Positions 20,118 to 28,778 of a DNA stretch of 64,000 bases are shown piece by piece (position 1 is the first letter of the stretch; each line of letters begins with the position of its first letter). This DNA is from Serratia marcescens. GTDB lineage: Bacteria; Pseudomonadota; Gammaproteobacteria; Enterobacterales; Enterobacteriaceae. Below the pieces are notes generated by a model. The model did not search any database and was not told where the DNA came from. It saw only the letters and a program-made list of their open reading frames with translations. The stretch is from contig NZ_MJAO01000009.1 of NCBI RefSeq assembly GCF_001902635.1, positions 1 to 64,000 on the forward strand, read 5' to 3'. The position numbers were made by a program, and so were the translations under genes.

Positions 20118-20283
20118 CCCCTCAATACATCGATGTGCAAGGCGCCTTGCGCCGCCAAACTGGCGATGCGACAGCACCTGGCGCACAGCAAACAGAGGCT
20201 GTTCAGCGGCGGCGCCGATCGTTACCGGTTCGCCAGGAACCCTGGTAGAGCATCTGGACGGTGCGAGCCACAAGCCAAAATAG
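20118..20283 (+). pseudogene. exuR: Relic of the 3' end of exuR (hexuronate regulator)
   Basis: Reading from about 20142 gives AAKLAMRQHLAHSKQRLF and ADRYRFARNP, which align with the C-terminal AAKLAMWQHLENTK...ADRYLFAENP of the GntR-family repressor ExuR. An extra G at 20244 shifts the frame, after which VEHLDGASHKPK and a TAG stop (20281-20283) match the ExuR tail VVHLDTATSGSK. Several codons are missing internally and no upstream part of the gene remains. In E. coli exuR lies exactly here, between sstT/uxaCA/exuT and yqjA. This is therefore a decayed remnant and not a functional gene. Confidence 0.75.
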
Positions 20284-20468
20284 CCACGGAGGTCAAAAAC
20301 CGTCGGCTTATGTCAGGTAATGTAAAATCCGCTGAATCGATGCCGGAACCGCCGTTTGCCGTGTACTATTTCACCGTCGGCAACGTAGATTTCCCTGTTG
20401 CCAATCGTGCTATTTTGGTAGAGTTAGCCCACTTTTTTACCCATTGCTGCGGGGCGGAACGCGAATAA

Positions 20469-20915
20469 ATGCGCTGGTTGTTTGCCATGCTGATTGCTCT
20501 TTTCTGCTGGACCGGTTCGGTCTCCGGCCAACAGCTATGCGTGGCGTCACCCAAGTCTACCCCCAGCGCGCTGAGCAGCCTGCCGCTGCTGGCGGATCCG
20601 GTTCTTTCCCCCTATGATCACGTGTATCGGGCGCCGGCCGAAGCGCGCCGTAAAGCACCCGGCAAATTGCCGTTGCTGCTGCCCAGAGCGCACTCTTTTC
20701 CCGGTTCGCTGCTCGCTTCCGCGCAGTTGGCACCGGTATATGCCCTGGTCGCAGAGCCGGGTTACCGAATTCGCCTTCCCCGCCAGGACGCACCGGCCCC
20801 CAACCGGCTTGCCCAGGTCGACTGGATGCTCGACGCCTCCAGGCAACAGAGTCGGCAAGACAGCTGGAAAGACAGTAACATGCAGTACCGTGGCACGCTG
20901 ACTTATCACCTATGA
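20469..20915 (+). CDS. Hypothetical secreted protein
   Basis: A 148-residue protein that I do not recognise. It begins with a signal peptide (RWLFAMLIALFCWTGSVSG, probable cut before QQLC). A single Cys follows the cut, but there is no clear lipobox. The body is Pro- and Leu-rich with basic patches and no visible catalytic motif. Codon use fits the genome, which argues for a real gene, but ribosome-site support is poor. It lies between the exuR relic and yqjA, where E. coli has nothing. Confidence 0.5.
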   Translation: MRWLFAMLIALFCWTGSVSGQQLCVASPKSTPSALSSLPLLADPVLSPYDHVYRAPAEARRKAPGKLPLLLPRAHSFPGSLLASAQLAPVYALVAEPGYRIRLPRQDAPAPNRLAQVDWMLDASRQQSRQDSWKDSNMQYRGTLTYHL

Positions 20916-21051
20916 CCGGTGTCGCACCGCTTAGAAACCTTAAAGCAACGCCGTTTCATCGTTATCAGCATTCTGGACCGCCGCGCGCTTTCAGCCCACG
21001 CCCGCTCCGCCGCTGAGATAAAAATAAACAATGACGTTTTAGGAACACCGG

Positions 21052-21732
21052 ATGGACATCATTAAAGAACTGATACATGCCCTGTGGCAGCAGGATTTTG
21101 AGACGCTGGCGAACCCTTCGTTGGTGTGGACACTCTACATCCTGCTGTTCATGATCCTGTTTTTGGAAAACGGCCTGCTGCCGGCCGCCTTTTTGCCGGG
21201 CGACAGCCTGCTGATCCTGGTCGGTGTGCTGATCGCCAAAGGCACGATGGGCTTCCCGCTGACCATCGTGATCCTGACCGTCGCCGCCAGCCTGGGATGC
21301 TGGGTCAGTTACATACAGGGCCGATGGCTCGGCAATACGCGTACGGTGCAAGGCTGGCTGTCGCACCTGCCGGCCCACTACCATCAGCGCGCTCACAACC
21401 TGTTCCACCGCCACGGGCTTTCCGCCCTGCTGGTCGGCCGCTTCCTGGCCTTCGTCCGCACCCTGCTGCCGACCATCGCCGGCTTGTCCGGCCTGAGCAA
21501 CGCGCGCTTCCAATTCTTCAACTGGATGAGCGGGCTGCTGTGGGTGTTGATCCTCACCACCCTGGGCTTCGCGCTGGGTAAAACCCCGGTGTTCCGCAAA
21601 TACGAAGATCAGCTGATGTTCTGTCTGATGATGCTGCCGCTGGTGTTGCTGGTGGTCGGTCTGGTCGGCTCGCTGATCGTGCTGTGGCGCAAAAAGCGCA
21701 CCGACCGCCAGAATCCGGGGAAAGGGGCGTGA
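21052..21732 (+). CDS. yqjA: DedA family inner-membrane protein YqjA
   Basis: A 226-residue membrane protein of the DedA/SNARE-associated family. Family signatures are [20 protein letters not shown] (about 38-57) and [19 protein letters not shown] (about 128-146) with the essential Glu, Asp and Arg residues present. E. coli YqjA is needed for proton-dependent growth at alkaline pH and for envelope homeostasis. TAGGAA precedes the ATG. Its TGA overlaps the GTG start of mzrA, so the two are translationally coupled, as in E. coli. Confidence 0.94.
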   Translation: MDIIKELIHALWQQDFETLANPSLVWTLYILLFMILFLENGLLPAAFLPGDSLLILVGVLIAKGTMGFPLTIVILTVAASLGCWVSYIQGRWLGNTRTVQGWLSHLPAHYHQRAHNLFHRHGLSALLVGRFLAFVRTLLPTIAGLSGLSNARFQFFNWMSGLLWVLILTTLGFALGKTPVFRKYEDQLMFCLMMLPLVLLVVGLVGSLIVLWRKKRTDRQNPGKGA

Positions 21733-22103
21733 CAGCAAAGCGCCCGCGCTGGCAATACGTCCTGATGATCGCGCTCGCCCTGCTGGCGCTGGCGACGCTG
21801 TTGGTGCCCTGCATGGTGCGCACCGAAAGCGAGCTGCGCATCCGCGCCAGCCAGCAAGGCTTGTCGCTGCCCGACGGTTTTTACGTCTATCAGCGCCTGG
21901 ATGAGCGTGGCATCCGCATCAAAAGCATCACGCCAGAAGGCGATGGCCTGGTCATCCGCCTGGATTCGCCGGAGCAGCAGCTGCTGGCGCGCGAAGCGTT
22001 GCAAACCATCCTGCCGCCCGGTTACCACATCGCGTTGAGCGAATCCCCTGTGCCGTCTCATTGGGTACGCGAATTTGCGCGTTCCCCACTCAATCTGGGA
22101 TAA
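21729..22103 (+). CDS. mzrA: EnvZ/OmpR modulator MzrA
   Basis: A 124-residue bitopic inner-membrane protein with one N-terminal transmembrane segment ([20 protein letters not shown]) and a periplasmic domain. E. coli MzrA binds EnvZ and raises OmpR phosphorylation, linking Cpx with EnvZ/OmpR. I chose the GTG at 21729 because it overlaps the yqjA stop as GTGA and gives the family length (E. coli 127); the frame extends further into yqjA but without support. A palindromic terminator follows. Confidence 0.9.
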   Translation: MTAKRPRWQYVLMIALALLALATLLVPCMVRTESELRIRASQQGLSLPDGFYVYQRLDERGIRIKSITPEGDGLVIRLDSPEQQLLAREALQTILPPGYHIALSESPVPSHWVREFARSPLNLG

Positions 22104-22105
22104 TC

Positions 22106-22123
22106 CCCTTCATATGAAGGGGT
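22106..22123 (+). terminator. Terminator of yqjA-mzrA
   Basis: An 18-bp perfect palindrome (CCCCTTCATATGAAGGGG) directly after the mzrA stop, followed by a T-rich tail. Confidence 0.72.
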
Positions 22124-22230
22124 TTCCTTTCATTGCCGTAGTTTTCGTTTTCACCCACATCGAATAGCTCAAAAATCGACCTATCAGCGGCGAGTTGCGG
22201 CTGATTCTTGGAGGCGCGCCGGTTTCGTGA

Positions 22231-22237
22231 CTATGCT
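22231..22237 (+). promoter_or_regulatory. Candidate sigma-S type -10 element upstream of yqjC
   Basis: GACTATGCTCAAGG contains the CTAtgCT core with C at -13, typical of sigma-S promoters. The E. coli yqjCDEK genes are growth-phase controlled, which fits. No clear -35 is seen. Confidence 0.35.
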
Positions 22238-22343
22238 CAAGGTTAGCGTCAGCCGGCCGTAAGCGCCCTTCTGTCGCGCTGCCGTCTCCGGCAGCCAGGA
22301 AAGCGGATGCACGCCAGTGCATCCCATGAAAAGGAACGGAAAG

Positions 22344-22715
22344 ATGAAATTACGCCATTCACTGTTACTGCTGCTGCCGTTTTGCGCATTGCCGATGTTG
22401 TCGTCGGCCGCAGAGGGCGGTTGCGCCGCCAAAGCGCAAAGCATCCAGCAGCAAATCGACTACGCTACCCAGCACGGCAATACCCATCGCGTAGACGGGC
22501 TGAAAAAAGCGCTGAGCGAAGTGCAGACCCACTGCACCGAAGCCGGCCTGCAGGCCGAGCGCCAGAAAAATATCGAAGAGAAACAACGCAAGGTCGACGA
22601 GCGCCGGCTGGAACTGAAAGAAACACAGCAAACCGGCAAACTGGACAAGATCGCCAAGAAGCAGCAAAAGCTGGCGGAAGCGCAGGCTGAGCTAAAACGC
22701 GCCCAGGCGGAATAA
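22344..22715 (+). CDS. yqjC: YqjC, periplasmic DUF1090 protein
   Basis: A 123-residue exported protein. Signal peptide residues 1-22 (LLLLLPFCALPMLSSAAE) are followed by a CAAKAQSIQQQIDYA segment, a second Cys (VQTHCTEAG) and a long, highly charged coiled coil. The length and layout match DUF1090/YqjC. The ATG at 22344 has AAGGAACGGA upstream; earlier in-frame ATG codons are rejected. Function is unknown. Confidence 0.88.
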   Translation: MKLRHSLLLLLPFCALPMLSSAAEGGCAAKAQSIQQQIDYATQHGNTHRVDGLKKALSEVQTHCTEAGLQAERQKNIEEKQRKVDERRLELKETQQTGKLDKIAKKQQKLAEAQAELKRAQAE

Positions 22716-22835
22716 TTTTTTACACCAGCGGATTTATCGACGAGAGCCCCATAACACGGGATTTATTAAGCATCTGGAATTGATGCCTGGTGTTATCTGC
22801 TAGCCATCATCCCTTTGCTCCGGCGAAAAAATCCG

Positions 22836-22842
22836 CTATGTT
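22836..22842 (+). promoter_or_regulatory. Candidate sigma-S type -10 element of yqjDEK
   Basis: CCGCTATGTTG carries a C at -13 and a TATGTT core 37 bp before the yqjD start. E. coli yqjD is RpoS-dependent. The match is fair only. Confidence 0.3.
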
Positions 22843-22878
22843 GAAAGTCTGTCGTCATCAACGTTAAGGAATAATCAC

Positions 22879-23184
22879 ATGGCACATGATTCAAATGCAG
22901 AGAACTTACGCGCTGAACTGAAGTCCTTAGCCGATACGCTGGAGGAAGTGCTGAACTCCTCCACCGATAAGCCGAAAGCCGAGCTGGAGAAGCTGCGCTC
23001 GAAAGCGGAAGGCGCGCTGAAAGAGACCCGCGCTCGCCTGAGCGATGCCGGTGACAAGCTGGCGTCGCAAACCAAGCAAATCGCCGGCCAAGCCGACGAG
23101 TACGTGCGCGAAAACCCGTGGACCGGCATCGGCATCGGCGCAGCAGTCGGCGTGGTGTTGGGCGTGCTGCTCGCGCGTCGCTAA
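22879..23184 (+). CDS. yqjD: YqjD, membrane-anchored ribosome-binding protein (DUF883/ElaB family)
   Basis: A 101-residue protein with a long amphipathic helical N-terminal part and a C-terminal transmembrane anchor (GIGIGAAVGVVLGVLLARR) after the family motif ENPWTGIG. In E. coli YqjD binds ribosomes in stationary phase and tethers them to the membrane. AAGGA lies eight bases before the ATG. First gene of yqjD-yqjE-yqjK. Confidence 0.93.
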   Translation: MAHDSNAENLRAELKSLADTLEEVLNSSTDKPKAELEKLRSKAEGALKETRARLSDAGDKLASQTKQIAGQADEYVRENPWTGIGIGAAVGVVLGVLLARR

Positions 23185-23186
23185 TC

Positions 23187-23588
23187 ATGGCTGAACAACC
23201 GCAAGCGCGTGCGCAGGGCCCCGCCAAAGGGGTCCTGGATATCGGCCAGCGCATCATCACGATCTTGGTCGGCATGGTGGAAACCCGTGTCCGGCTGGCG
23301 GTGGTCGAGCTGGAAGAGGAGAAAGCCAACCTCATTCAGCTGCTGATCATGGCCGGTATGACGCTGCTGTTCACCGCCTTCGGTTTGATGAGCCTGCTGA
23401 TCCTGATCTTCTGGGCCATCGATCCGGTCTACCGGCTGGTGGCGCTGGGCGTGACGACCGGCGTGTTGCTGTTCCTGGCCGTGGTCGGCACCCTTTGGAC
23501 ATTGGCCAAAGCCCGCCGCAGCACGCTGCTGGGCGCCACGCGCAAGCAGCTGGAGCTCGACCGCGCCGAACTGGAGCGGGAGCCATGA
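23187..23588 (+). CDS. yqjE: YqjE, inner-membrane protein
   Basis: A 133-residue member of the phage holin-III-like/YqjE family with an amphipathic start, two adjacent transmembrane segments (LLIMAGMTLLFTAFGLMSLL and LVALGVTTGVLLFLAVVGTL) and a charged tail. Start ATG two bases after the yqjD stop; the longer reading frame upstream lies inside yqjD. Function is unknown. The stop overlaps the yqjK start as ATGA. Confidence 0.9.
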   Translation: MAEQPQARAQGPAKGVLDIGQRIITILVGMVETRVRLAVVELEEEKANLIQLLIMAGMTLLFTAFGLMSLLILIFWAIDPVYRLVALGVTTGVLLFLAVVGTLWTLAKARRSTLLGATRKQLELDRAELEREP

Positions 23589-23872
23589 ACCGCCGCCGCT
23601 ACCTGGAATGGAAAAAAGAGAGGCTGATTCGGCAGATCCAGCAACAGCGTCTGGATCTGGCCGAACACAAGTCCCTGTGGCTGGACAAGACCGAACGCAT
23701 CGATCGCGGTTGGCAGACGGTGTTCGGCCTGCGGCGTTATCTGGTGCTCGGTTCCAGCATCATGGCGCTGTACGGCATCCGCCACCCCAGCAAAGTGATA
23801 CGCTGGTCGCGCCGCGCCTTCGGCGCCTGGAGCGCTATCCGCCTGTTTAAAAAGACCTTCTCCGCCAAATAA
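23585..23872 (+). CDS. yqjK: YqjK-like protein
   Basis: A 95-residue basic protein with a charged helical N-terminal part (RRRYLEWKKERLIRQIQQQR) and one weak hydrophobic segment (YLVLGSSIMALYGI). It matches YqjK in size and position. The ATG overlaps the yqjE TGA, so the gene is translationally coupled. Function is unknown. Confidence 0.88.
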   Translation: MNRRRYLEWKKERLIRQIQQQRLDLAEHKSLWLDKTERIDRGWQTVFGLRRYLVLGSSIMALYGIRHPSKVIRWSRRAFGAWSAIRLFKKTFSAK

Positions 23873-24167
23873 GCCGCTGCAACTTTTCTTCAAACATCCT
23901 GTTGATCCGCCCTCATTTCCTCCTCTAAAACCACACTTCTGATCCCGGGGCCAAGCAACCTGCTGACAAGGGGGATTTTATTAGCACGCTAAAGATTCAG
24001 ATTTTTTGAAAAAATACGACAGTTTTACTTGCTAACAACCTGAGCACTTCCCGCTTAACATTCACTCCATCGATACGATATGGGCCGGACAGGGTGAGAG
24101 CCCCGATATACCGCCCGTTGACATGACTACCGCCGAACAGGCACACAAAAACACTTTGGAGTAGATG

Positions 24168-24563
24168 ATGAAAAAATTAGAAGATACAGGTTTGCTGGTT
24201 GCACGTATTCTGATGCCAATCCTGTTTATCGTGGCAGGCTACGGCAAAATGGGTGACGCCTATGCCGGTACCCAACAGTACATGCAATCGATGGGCGTGC
24301 CTGGCTTCTTGCTGCCGCTGACCATCCTGCTGGAATTTGGCGGCGGTCTGGCGGTCCTGTTCGGTTTCCTGACCCGCACCGTGGCGCTGTTCACCGCCGG
24401 TTTCACCATCCTGACCGCGCTGCTGTTCCATAGCAACTTTGCGGAAGGCGTAAACCAGCTGATGTTCATGAAGAACCTGACCATCGCCGGCGGTTTCCTC
24501 GTACTGGCGGTTGCCGGCCCAGGCGGCTTCAGCATCGACCGTCTGCTGAACAAGAAATGGTAA
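24168..24563 (+). CDS. yqjF: DoxX family protein YqjF
   Basis: A 131-residue four-helix membrane protein of the DoxX/DoxD family, nearly identical in layout to E. coli YqjF: VARILMPILFIVAGYGKM at the start and FHSNFAEGVNQLMFMKNL in the middle. Two ATG codons are adjacent; the second (24168) lies six bases from GGAG while the first is only three bases away, so I prefer the second. Function is not established. The 295 bp upstream of it hold no gene that I can see. Confidence 0.9.
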   Translation: MKKLEDTGLLVARILMPILFIVAGYGKMGDAYAGTQQYMQSMGVPGFLLPLTILLEFGGGLAVLFGFLTRTVALFTAGFTILTALLFHSNFAEGVNQLMFMKNLTIAGGFLVLAVAGPGGFSIDRLLNKKW

Positions 24564-24633
24564 TCTAAACTGTCATTCAGGGCCCGGCATACCGGGCCCT
24601 GTCGCTTTTCACTCGGACACCAAGGAGATGCCC

Positions 24634-25620
24634 ATGGGACAACTTGTCGATGGCGTTTGGCAAGACATCTGGTATGACACCCAATCTACCGGCGGCCGTT
24701 TCAAACGTTCAACCGCTCAGTTTCGCAATTGGGTGACCGCCGACGGTCAGCCGGGCGAACACGGCGTAGGCGGCTTCAAGGCCGAAGCGGGCCGTTATCA
24801 CCTGTACGTTTCTCTCGCCTGCCCTTGGGCACACCGCACCCTGCTGATGCGCAAACTGAAAGGGCTGGAACAGATCATTCCGGTCTCGGTGGTGCACCCG
24901 CTGATGTTGGAAAACGGCTGGACCTTCGGTCAGGATTTTCCAGAAACCACCGGCGATCCGCTGTATCACGCCGACTTCCTGTACCAGATCTACCTGCGTG
25001 CCGATCCGCACTACAGCGGGCGTGTGACCGTGCCGGTGCTGTGGGATAAACAGCAGCAAACCATCGTCAGCAACGAATCCGCCGACATCATCCGCATGTT
25101 CAACAGCGCGTTTGACGGCGTGGGGGCCCGCGCGGGCGATTACTACCCGGCCGAGCTGCGCGGCAAGATCGATGAGTTGAACGGTTGGATTTACGATCAG
25201 GTGAACAACGGCGTGTATAAGGCCGGTTTCGCCACCAGCCAGGAAGCTTACGACGAAGCGGTCAACGGGGTATTCAACGCGCTGGAGCGCCTGGAGCAGA
25301 TCCTGGGGCAGCACCGCTACCTGACCGGCGATCGGCTGACCGAAGCCGACCTGCGTCTGTGGACCACGCTGGTGCGTTTCGATCCGGTGTACGTCACCCA
25401 CTTCAAGTGCGACAAGCACCGCATCAGTGACTACCTGAACCTATACGGTTTCCTGCGCGACATCTACCAGATGCCGGGCATTGCCGAGACGGTCAGCCTG
25501 CCGCACATTCGCAACCACTACTACCGCAGCCACGCCACCATCAACCCGCACGGCATCATTTCCATCGGGCCGGCGCAGGATCTGGACGCGCCGCACGGCC
25601 GCGACCGGCGCTTCGGCTAA
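24634..25620 (+). CDS. yqjG: Glutathionyl-hydroquinone reductase YqjG
   Basis: A 328-residue Xi-class GST that reduces glutathionyl-hydroquinones. The catalytic Cys lies in SLACPWAHRTLLMRKLKG (about residues 58-75). The C-terminal helical domain carries the conserved TEADLRLWTTLVRFDPVYV segment. AAGGAG is six bases before the ATG at 24634; the ATG at 24628 directly abuts it and is rejected. The length equals the E. coli protein. A terminator follows. Confidence 0.95.
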   Translation: MGQLVDGVWQDIWYDTQSTGGRFKRSTAQFRNWVTADGQPGEHGVGGFKAEAGRYHLYVSLACPWAHRTLLMRKLKGLEQIIPVSVVHPLMLENGWTFGQDFPETTGDPLYHADFLYQIYLRADPHYSGRVTVPVLWDKQQQTIVSNESADIIRMFNSAFDGVGARAGDYYPAELRGKIDELNGWIYDQVNNGVYKAGFATSQEAYDEAVNGVFNALERLEQILGQHRYLTGDRLTEADLRLWTTLVRFDPVYVTHFKCDKHRISDYLNLYGFLRDIYQMPGIAETVSLPHIRNHYYRSHATINPHGIISIGPAQDLDAPHGRDRRFG

Positions 25621-25629
25621 GGCCAAAAA

Positions 25630-25655
25630 ATCCCCTCGCCACCCGGCAAGGGGAT
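25630..25655. terminator. Terminator between yqjG and yhaJ
   Basis: Stem ATCCCCT-C-GCC with GGC-A-AGGGGAT (one mismatch) lies between convergent genes. The upstream AAAAAA gives a T-run on the minus strand, so it best serves yhaJ. Confidence 0.7.
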
Positions 25656-25670
25656 CTCGTCTGACCGGCG

Positions 25671-26567
25671 TTAGCGCTGCGCGAACAGGCGCGGAATTTC
25701 GCGCAGGAACCAGGCTTTCGCCTCCCCCATGCTGTCGCGCCGCCAGGCCATGATGATCTCGGCTTCGCGGCTGTATTCCGGCCCCACCACGCGCAGCCGC
25801 CCGGCTTCGATATCTTTCTCCACCATCGGATACGGCATGGTCGCCACCCCCAACCCAGCCAGCAGCGCCAGGCGTTTGTCTTCGATGGTGCTCACCGTCA
25901 AGCGCTGCTGCTTATCCAGCAGCTGTACGGTCAACACCGGGCGCTCGCGGGCGGTATCCGCCACCGCAATGCCGCGGTACTTCACGCGGGTCACTTCGGA
26001 CAACGGCTCCGGCTCCAGGTGGATCGGGTGATCCGGCGCGGCGACGTAGACGCTCATCACCTTATACAGTTTGCGGGTGTTGATCTCCGATGAAGCGCGA
26101 AAATGCATGTCCGGCGCGATCACGATGTCGGCGCGCCCCTGCTCCAGCCGCTCCCAGGCGCCCGCCAGCACCTCGGTGAAAATCGACACCTGGGTGTTGG
26201 CCTTCAGCGCCAGCTTGTCGACCAGCGGAAACAGCAGGCTCGGCGGCGACAGCGCTTCGCTGACGATGGTCAGGTGGGTTTCCCAACCGCGCGCCAGCGC
26301 TTCGGCGTCGGTGGTCAGCTTGTCGGCCGCTTCCAGCAACACCCGACCGCGCTCCAGCAACATGCGCCCCACGTTAGTGAACTTGGTGCGGTGGCCCGAA
26401 CGGTCGAACAGCACCACATCCAATTCTTCTTCCAATTTTTGCATGGTGTAGCTGAGCGCCGACGGCACCCGGCCCAATTCGTCGGCGGCCGCGGCGAAAC
26501 TGCCGCGCCGGTCGATCGCGTCCATTACTCTCAACGCCTCAAGCGTGAGCGCCCGATCTCTGGCCAT
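25671..26567 (-). CDS. yhaJ: LysR family regulator YhaJ
   Basis: A 298-residue LTTR. The helix-turn-helix is at residues about 18-40 (RGSFAAAADELGRVPSALSY), followed by the linker helix and a substrate-binding domain (about 93-295). E. coli YhaJ activates genes responding to aromatic compounds, including yqjF, and represses or activates its neighbours. It is divergent from yhaK, the classical arrangement for direct control. Confidence 0.92.
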   Translation of the reverse strand: MARDRALTLEALRVMDAIDRRGSFAAAADELGRVPSALSYTMQKLEEELDVVLFDRSGHRTKFTNVGRMLLERGRVLLEAADKLTTDAEALARGWETHLTIVSEALSPPSLLFPLVDKLALKANTQVSIFTEVLAGAWERLEQGRADIVIAPDMHFRASSEINTRKLYKVMSVYVAAPDHPIHLEPEPLSEVTRVKYRGIAVADTARERPVLTVQLLDKQQRLTVSTIEDKRLALLAGLGVATMPYPMVEKDIEAGRLRVVGPEYSREAEIIMAWRRDSMGEAKAWFLREIPRLFAQR

Positions 26568-26674
26568 CGCATCCCTCTGTCAGGAAATTTGAATATGCCG
26601 ACCAGATTAACTGGCTAACAATCCGACGTCCAGATGCTTACCATTTGGATAATGAATTTAGAGAGCCGATTGCC

Positions 26675-27376
26675 ATGATTACATGCAGAACAGCACAACA
26701 ATGCGGGCAAGCTGACTTTGGTTGGCTGCAGGCTCGCTACACCTTTTCCTTTGGTCACTACTTCGATCCCAAACTGATGGGCTACGCGTCGCTGCGGGTG
26801 CTGAATCAGGAGGTGCTGGCACCGGGCGCGTCGTTCCAGCCGCGCACCTATCCCAGCGTGGATATCCTGAACCTGATCCTGCAGGGCGAGGCGGAATACC
26901 GCGACAGCGACGGCAACACGGTGCGCGCCAAAGCCGGTGAAGCGCTGCTGTTAGCCACTCAGCCAGGCCTGAGCTACAGCGAACAGAACGTCAGCAGCGA
27001 CACGCCGCTGACCCGCATGCAGCTGTGGCTGGACGCCTGCCCGGAACGCAACAACGAGCGGGTGCAGCGCCTGACGCTGCCGGCGGCAGGCAACCTGCTG
27101 CTGGCCTCGCCGGACGGCGCGCAGGGCAGCCTGCAGCTGCGCCAGCAGGTCTGGATCCACCATCTCGATCTGCAGCCGGGCGAACAGCAAACGCTGGCTA
27201 TCAACGGGCCGCGCGCCTATTTGCAGTCGATTCACGGCACCATCGCCGCCACCGGCGAGCGCCACGAAGCGCAGCGCCTGACCTGCGGCGACGGCGCCTT
27301 CGTGCGCGAGGAGAATCGCCTGACGATCCGCGCCGAAACGCCGCTGCGCGCGCTGCTGATCGATCTGCCGGTATAA
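26675..27376 (+). CDS. yhaK: Pirin-like protein YhaK
   Basis: A 233-residue bicupin protein of the pirin family. The sequence is close to E. coli YhaK throughout, including YTFSFGHYFDPKLMGY and the final RALLIDLPV. YhaK is a redox-sensitive cytosolic protein without strong quercetinase activity. The ATG at 26675 matches the E. coli start; ten further in-frame codons upstream are rejected. The bidirectional terminator at 27391-27426 follows. Confidence 0.94.
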   Translation: MITCRTAQQCGQADFGWLQARYTFSFGHYFDPKLMGYASLRVLNQEVLAPGASFQPRTYPSVDILNLILQGEAEYRDSDGNTVRAKAGEALLLATQPGLSYSEQNVSSDTPLTRMQLWLDACPERNNERVQRLTLPAAGNLLLASPDGAQGSLQLRQQVWIHHLDLQPGEQQTLAINGPRAYLQSIHGTIAATGERHEAQRLTCGDGAFVREENRLTIRAETPLRALLIDLPV

Positions 27377-27390
27377 GCGGCCGGAAAACG

Positions 27391-27426
27391 AAAAAACCCC
27401 GCGCAACTGACGTTGCGCGGGGTTTT
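27391..27426. terminator. Bidirectional terminator between yhaK and rnpB
   Basis: Perfect stem CCCCGCGCAAC / GTTGCGCGGGG with loop TGAC, flanked by A-runs and T-runs on both sides. It ends yhaK on the plus strand and rnpB on the minus strand. Confidence 0.93.
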
Positions 27427-27433
27427 CTTTTGT

Positions 27434-27811
<378 letters not shown>

Positions 27812-27852
27812 GGCGCGGATAGTAGCGTCGCGGCGACGGCAGGTCAACCGCT

Positions 27853-28716
27853 TTACGGCTGTTGTTGCTCCAGCGCGTGCTTATACAGCGCATTTTTCTT
27901 CACGCCGTGGATTTCCGCCGCCAGCGCCGCCGCCTTTTTCAGCGGCAACTCTTTTTGCAGCAGCGCCAGCGTGCGCAGCGCCTCCAACGGCAGCGCATCT
28001 TCCTGCGCCTTATGGCCTTCGACGATCAGCACCATTTCGCCGCGGCGACGCACTTCATCTTCCTGCACCCAGGCCAGCAACTCGCCTACCGGCGCGCCAT
28101 AGATAGATTCCCAGGTTTTGGTCAGCTCGCGCGCCAGTACCACATAACGCTGCGGGCCCCAGACGGTGACCATGTCCTGCAGGCTTTCCAGCAGGCGGTG
28201 GGTGGATTCGTAAAAAATCAGCGTGCGCGGTTCCTCCGCCAGCGCCATCAGCGTATCCTTGCGCCCCTTGGTTTTCGCCGGCAGGAAGCCTTCGTAGCAG
28301 AAACGGTCGGAAGCGACGCCCGCGGCACACAGCGCGGTGGTGGCGGCGCAGGCGCCCGGCAACGGCACCACGCGAATGCCGGCCTCGCGGCAGCGGCGCA
28401 CCAGGTGATAACCGGGATCGTTGATCAGCGGCGTGCCGGCGTCGGACACCAGCGCGATGCTCTGGCCTTCCTGCAGTTTCGCCAGCAGCTGATCGGCCTT
28501 TTGCTGTTCGTTGTGGTCGTGCAGCGCGAACAGCCGCGCGTTGATCGCGAAGTGTTGCAGCAGCAATCCGGTATGGCGCGTGTCTTCCGCCGCGATCAGA
28601 TCAACGCTTTTCAGTACCTCTAACGCACGGTGGGTGATATCGCCCAGATTGCCGATTGGGGTGGGCACCACATACAGCGTTGATGCAGAAATGACTGATT
28701 GTTGGTGTTGATTCAT
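27853..28716 (-). CDS. rsmI: 16S rRNA (cytidine(1402)-2'-O)-methyltransferase
   Basis: A 287-residue SAM-dependent enzyme of the tetrapyrrole-methylase fold that 2'-O-methylates C1402 in the decoding centre. Motifs are [18 protein letters not shown] (13-30), the [10 protein letters not shown] loop and [14 protein letters not shown]. The C-terminal extension contains the [10 protein letters not shown] helix. It is divergent from lpoA, with the two starts 62 bp apart. Confidence 0.96.
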   Translation of the reverse strand: MNQHQQSVISASTLYVVPTPIGNLGDITHRALEVLKSVDLIAAEDTRHTGLLLQHFAINARLFALHDHNEQQKADQLLAKLQEGQSIALVSDAGTPLINDPGYHLVRRCREAGIRVVPLPGACAATTALCAAGVASDRFCYEGFLPAKTKGRKDTLMALAEEPRTLIFYESTHRLLESLQDMVTVWGPQRYVVLARELTKTWESIYGAPVGELLAWVQEDEVRRRGEMVLIVEGHKAQEDALPLEALRTLALLQKELPLKKAAALAAEIHGVKKNALYKHALEQQQP

Positions 28717-28778
28717 TGTTTCATCCGGGTTGCCGATTTAATATTGAGCATCTTGAAAAAAACATCACTGGATACAGT

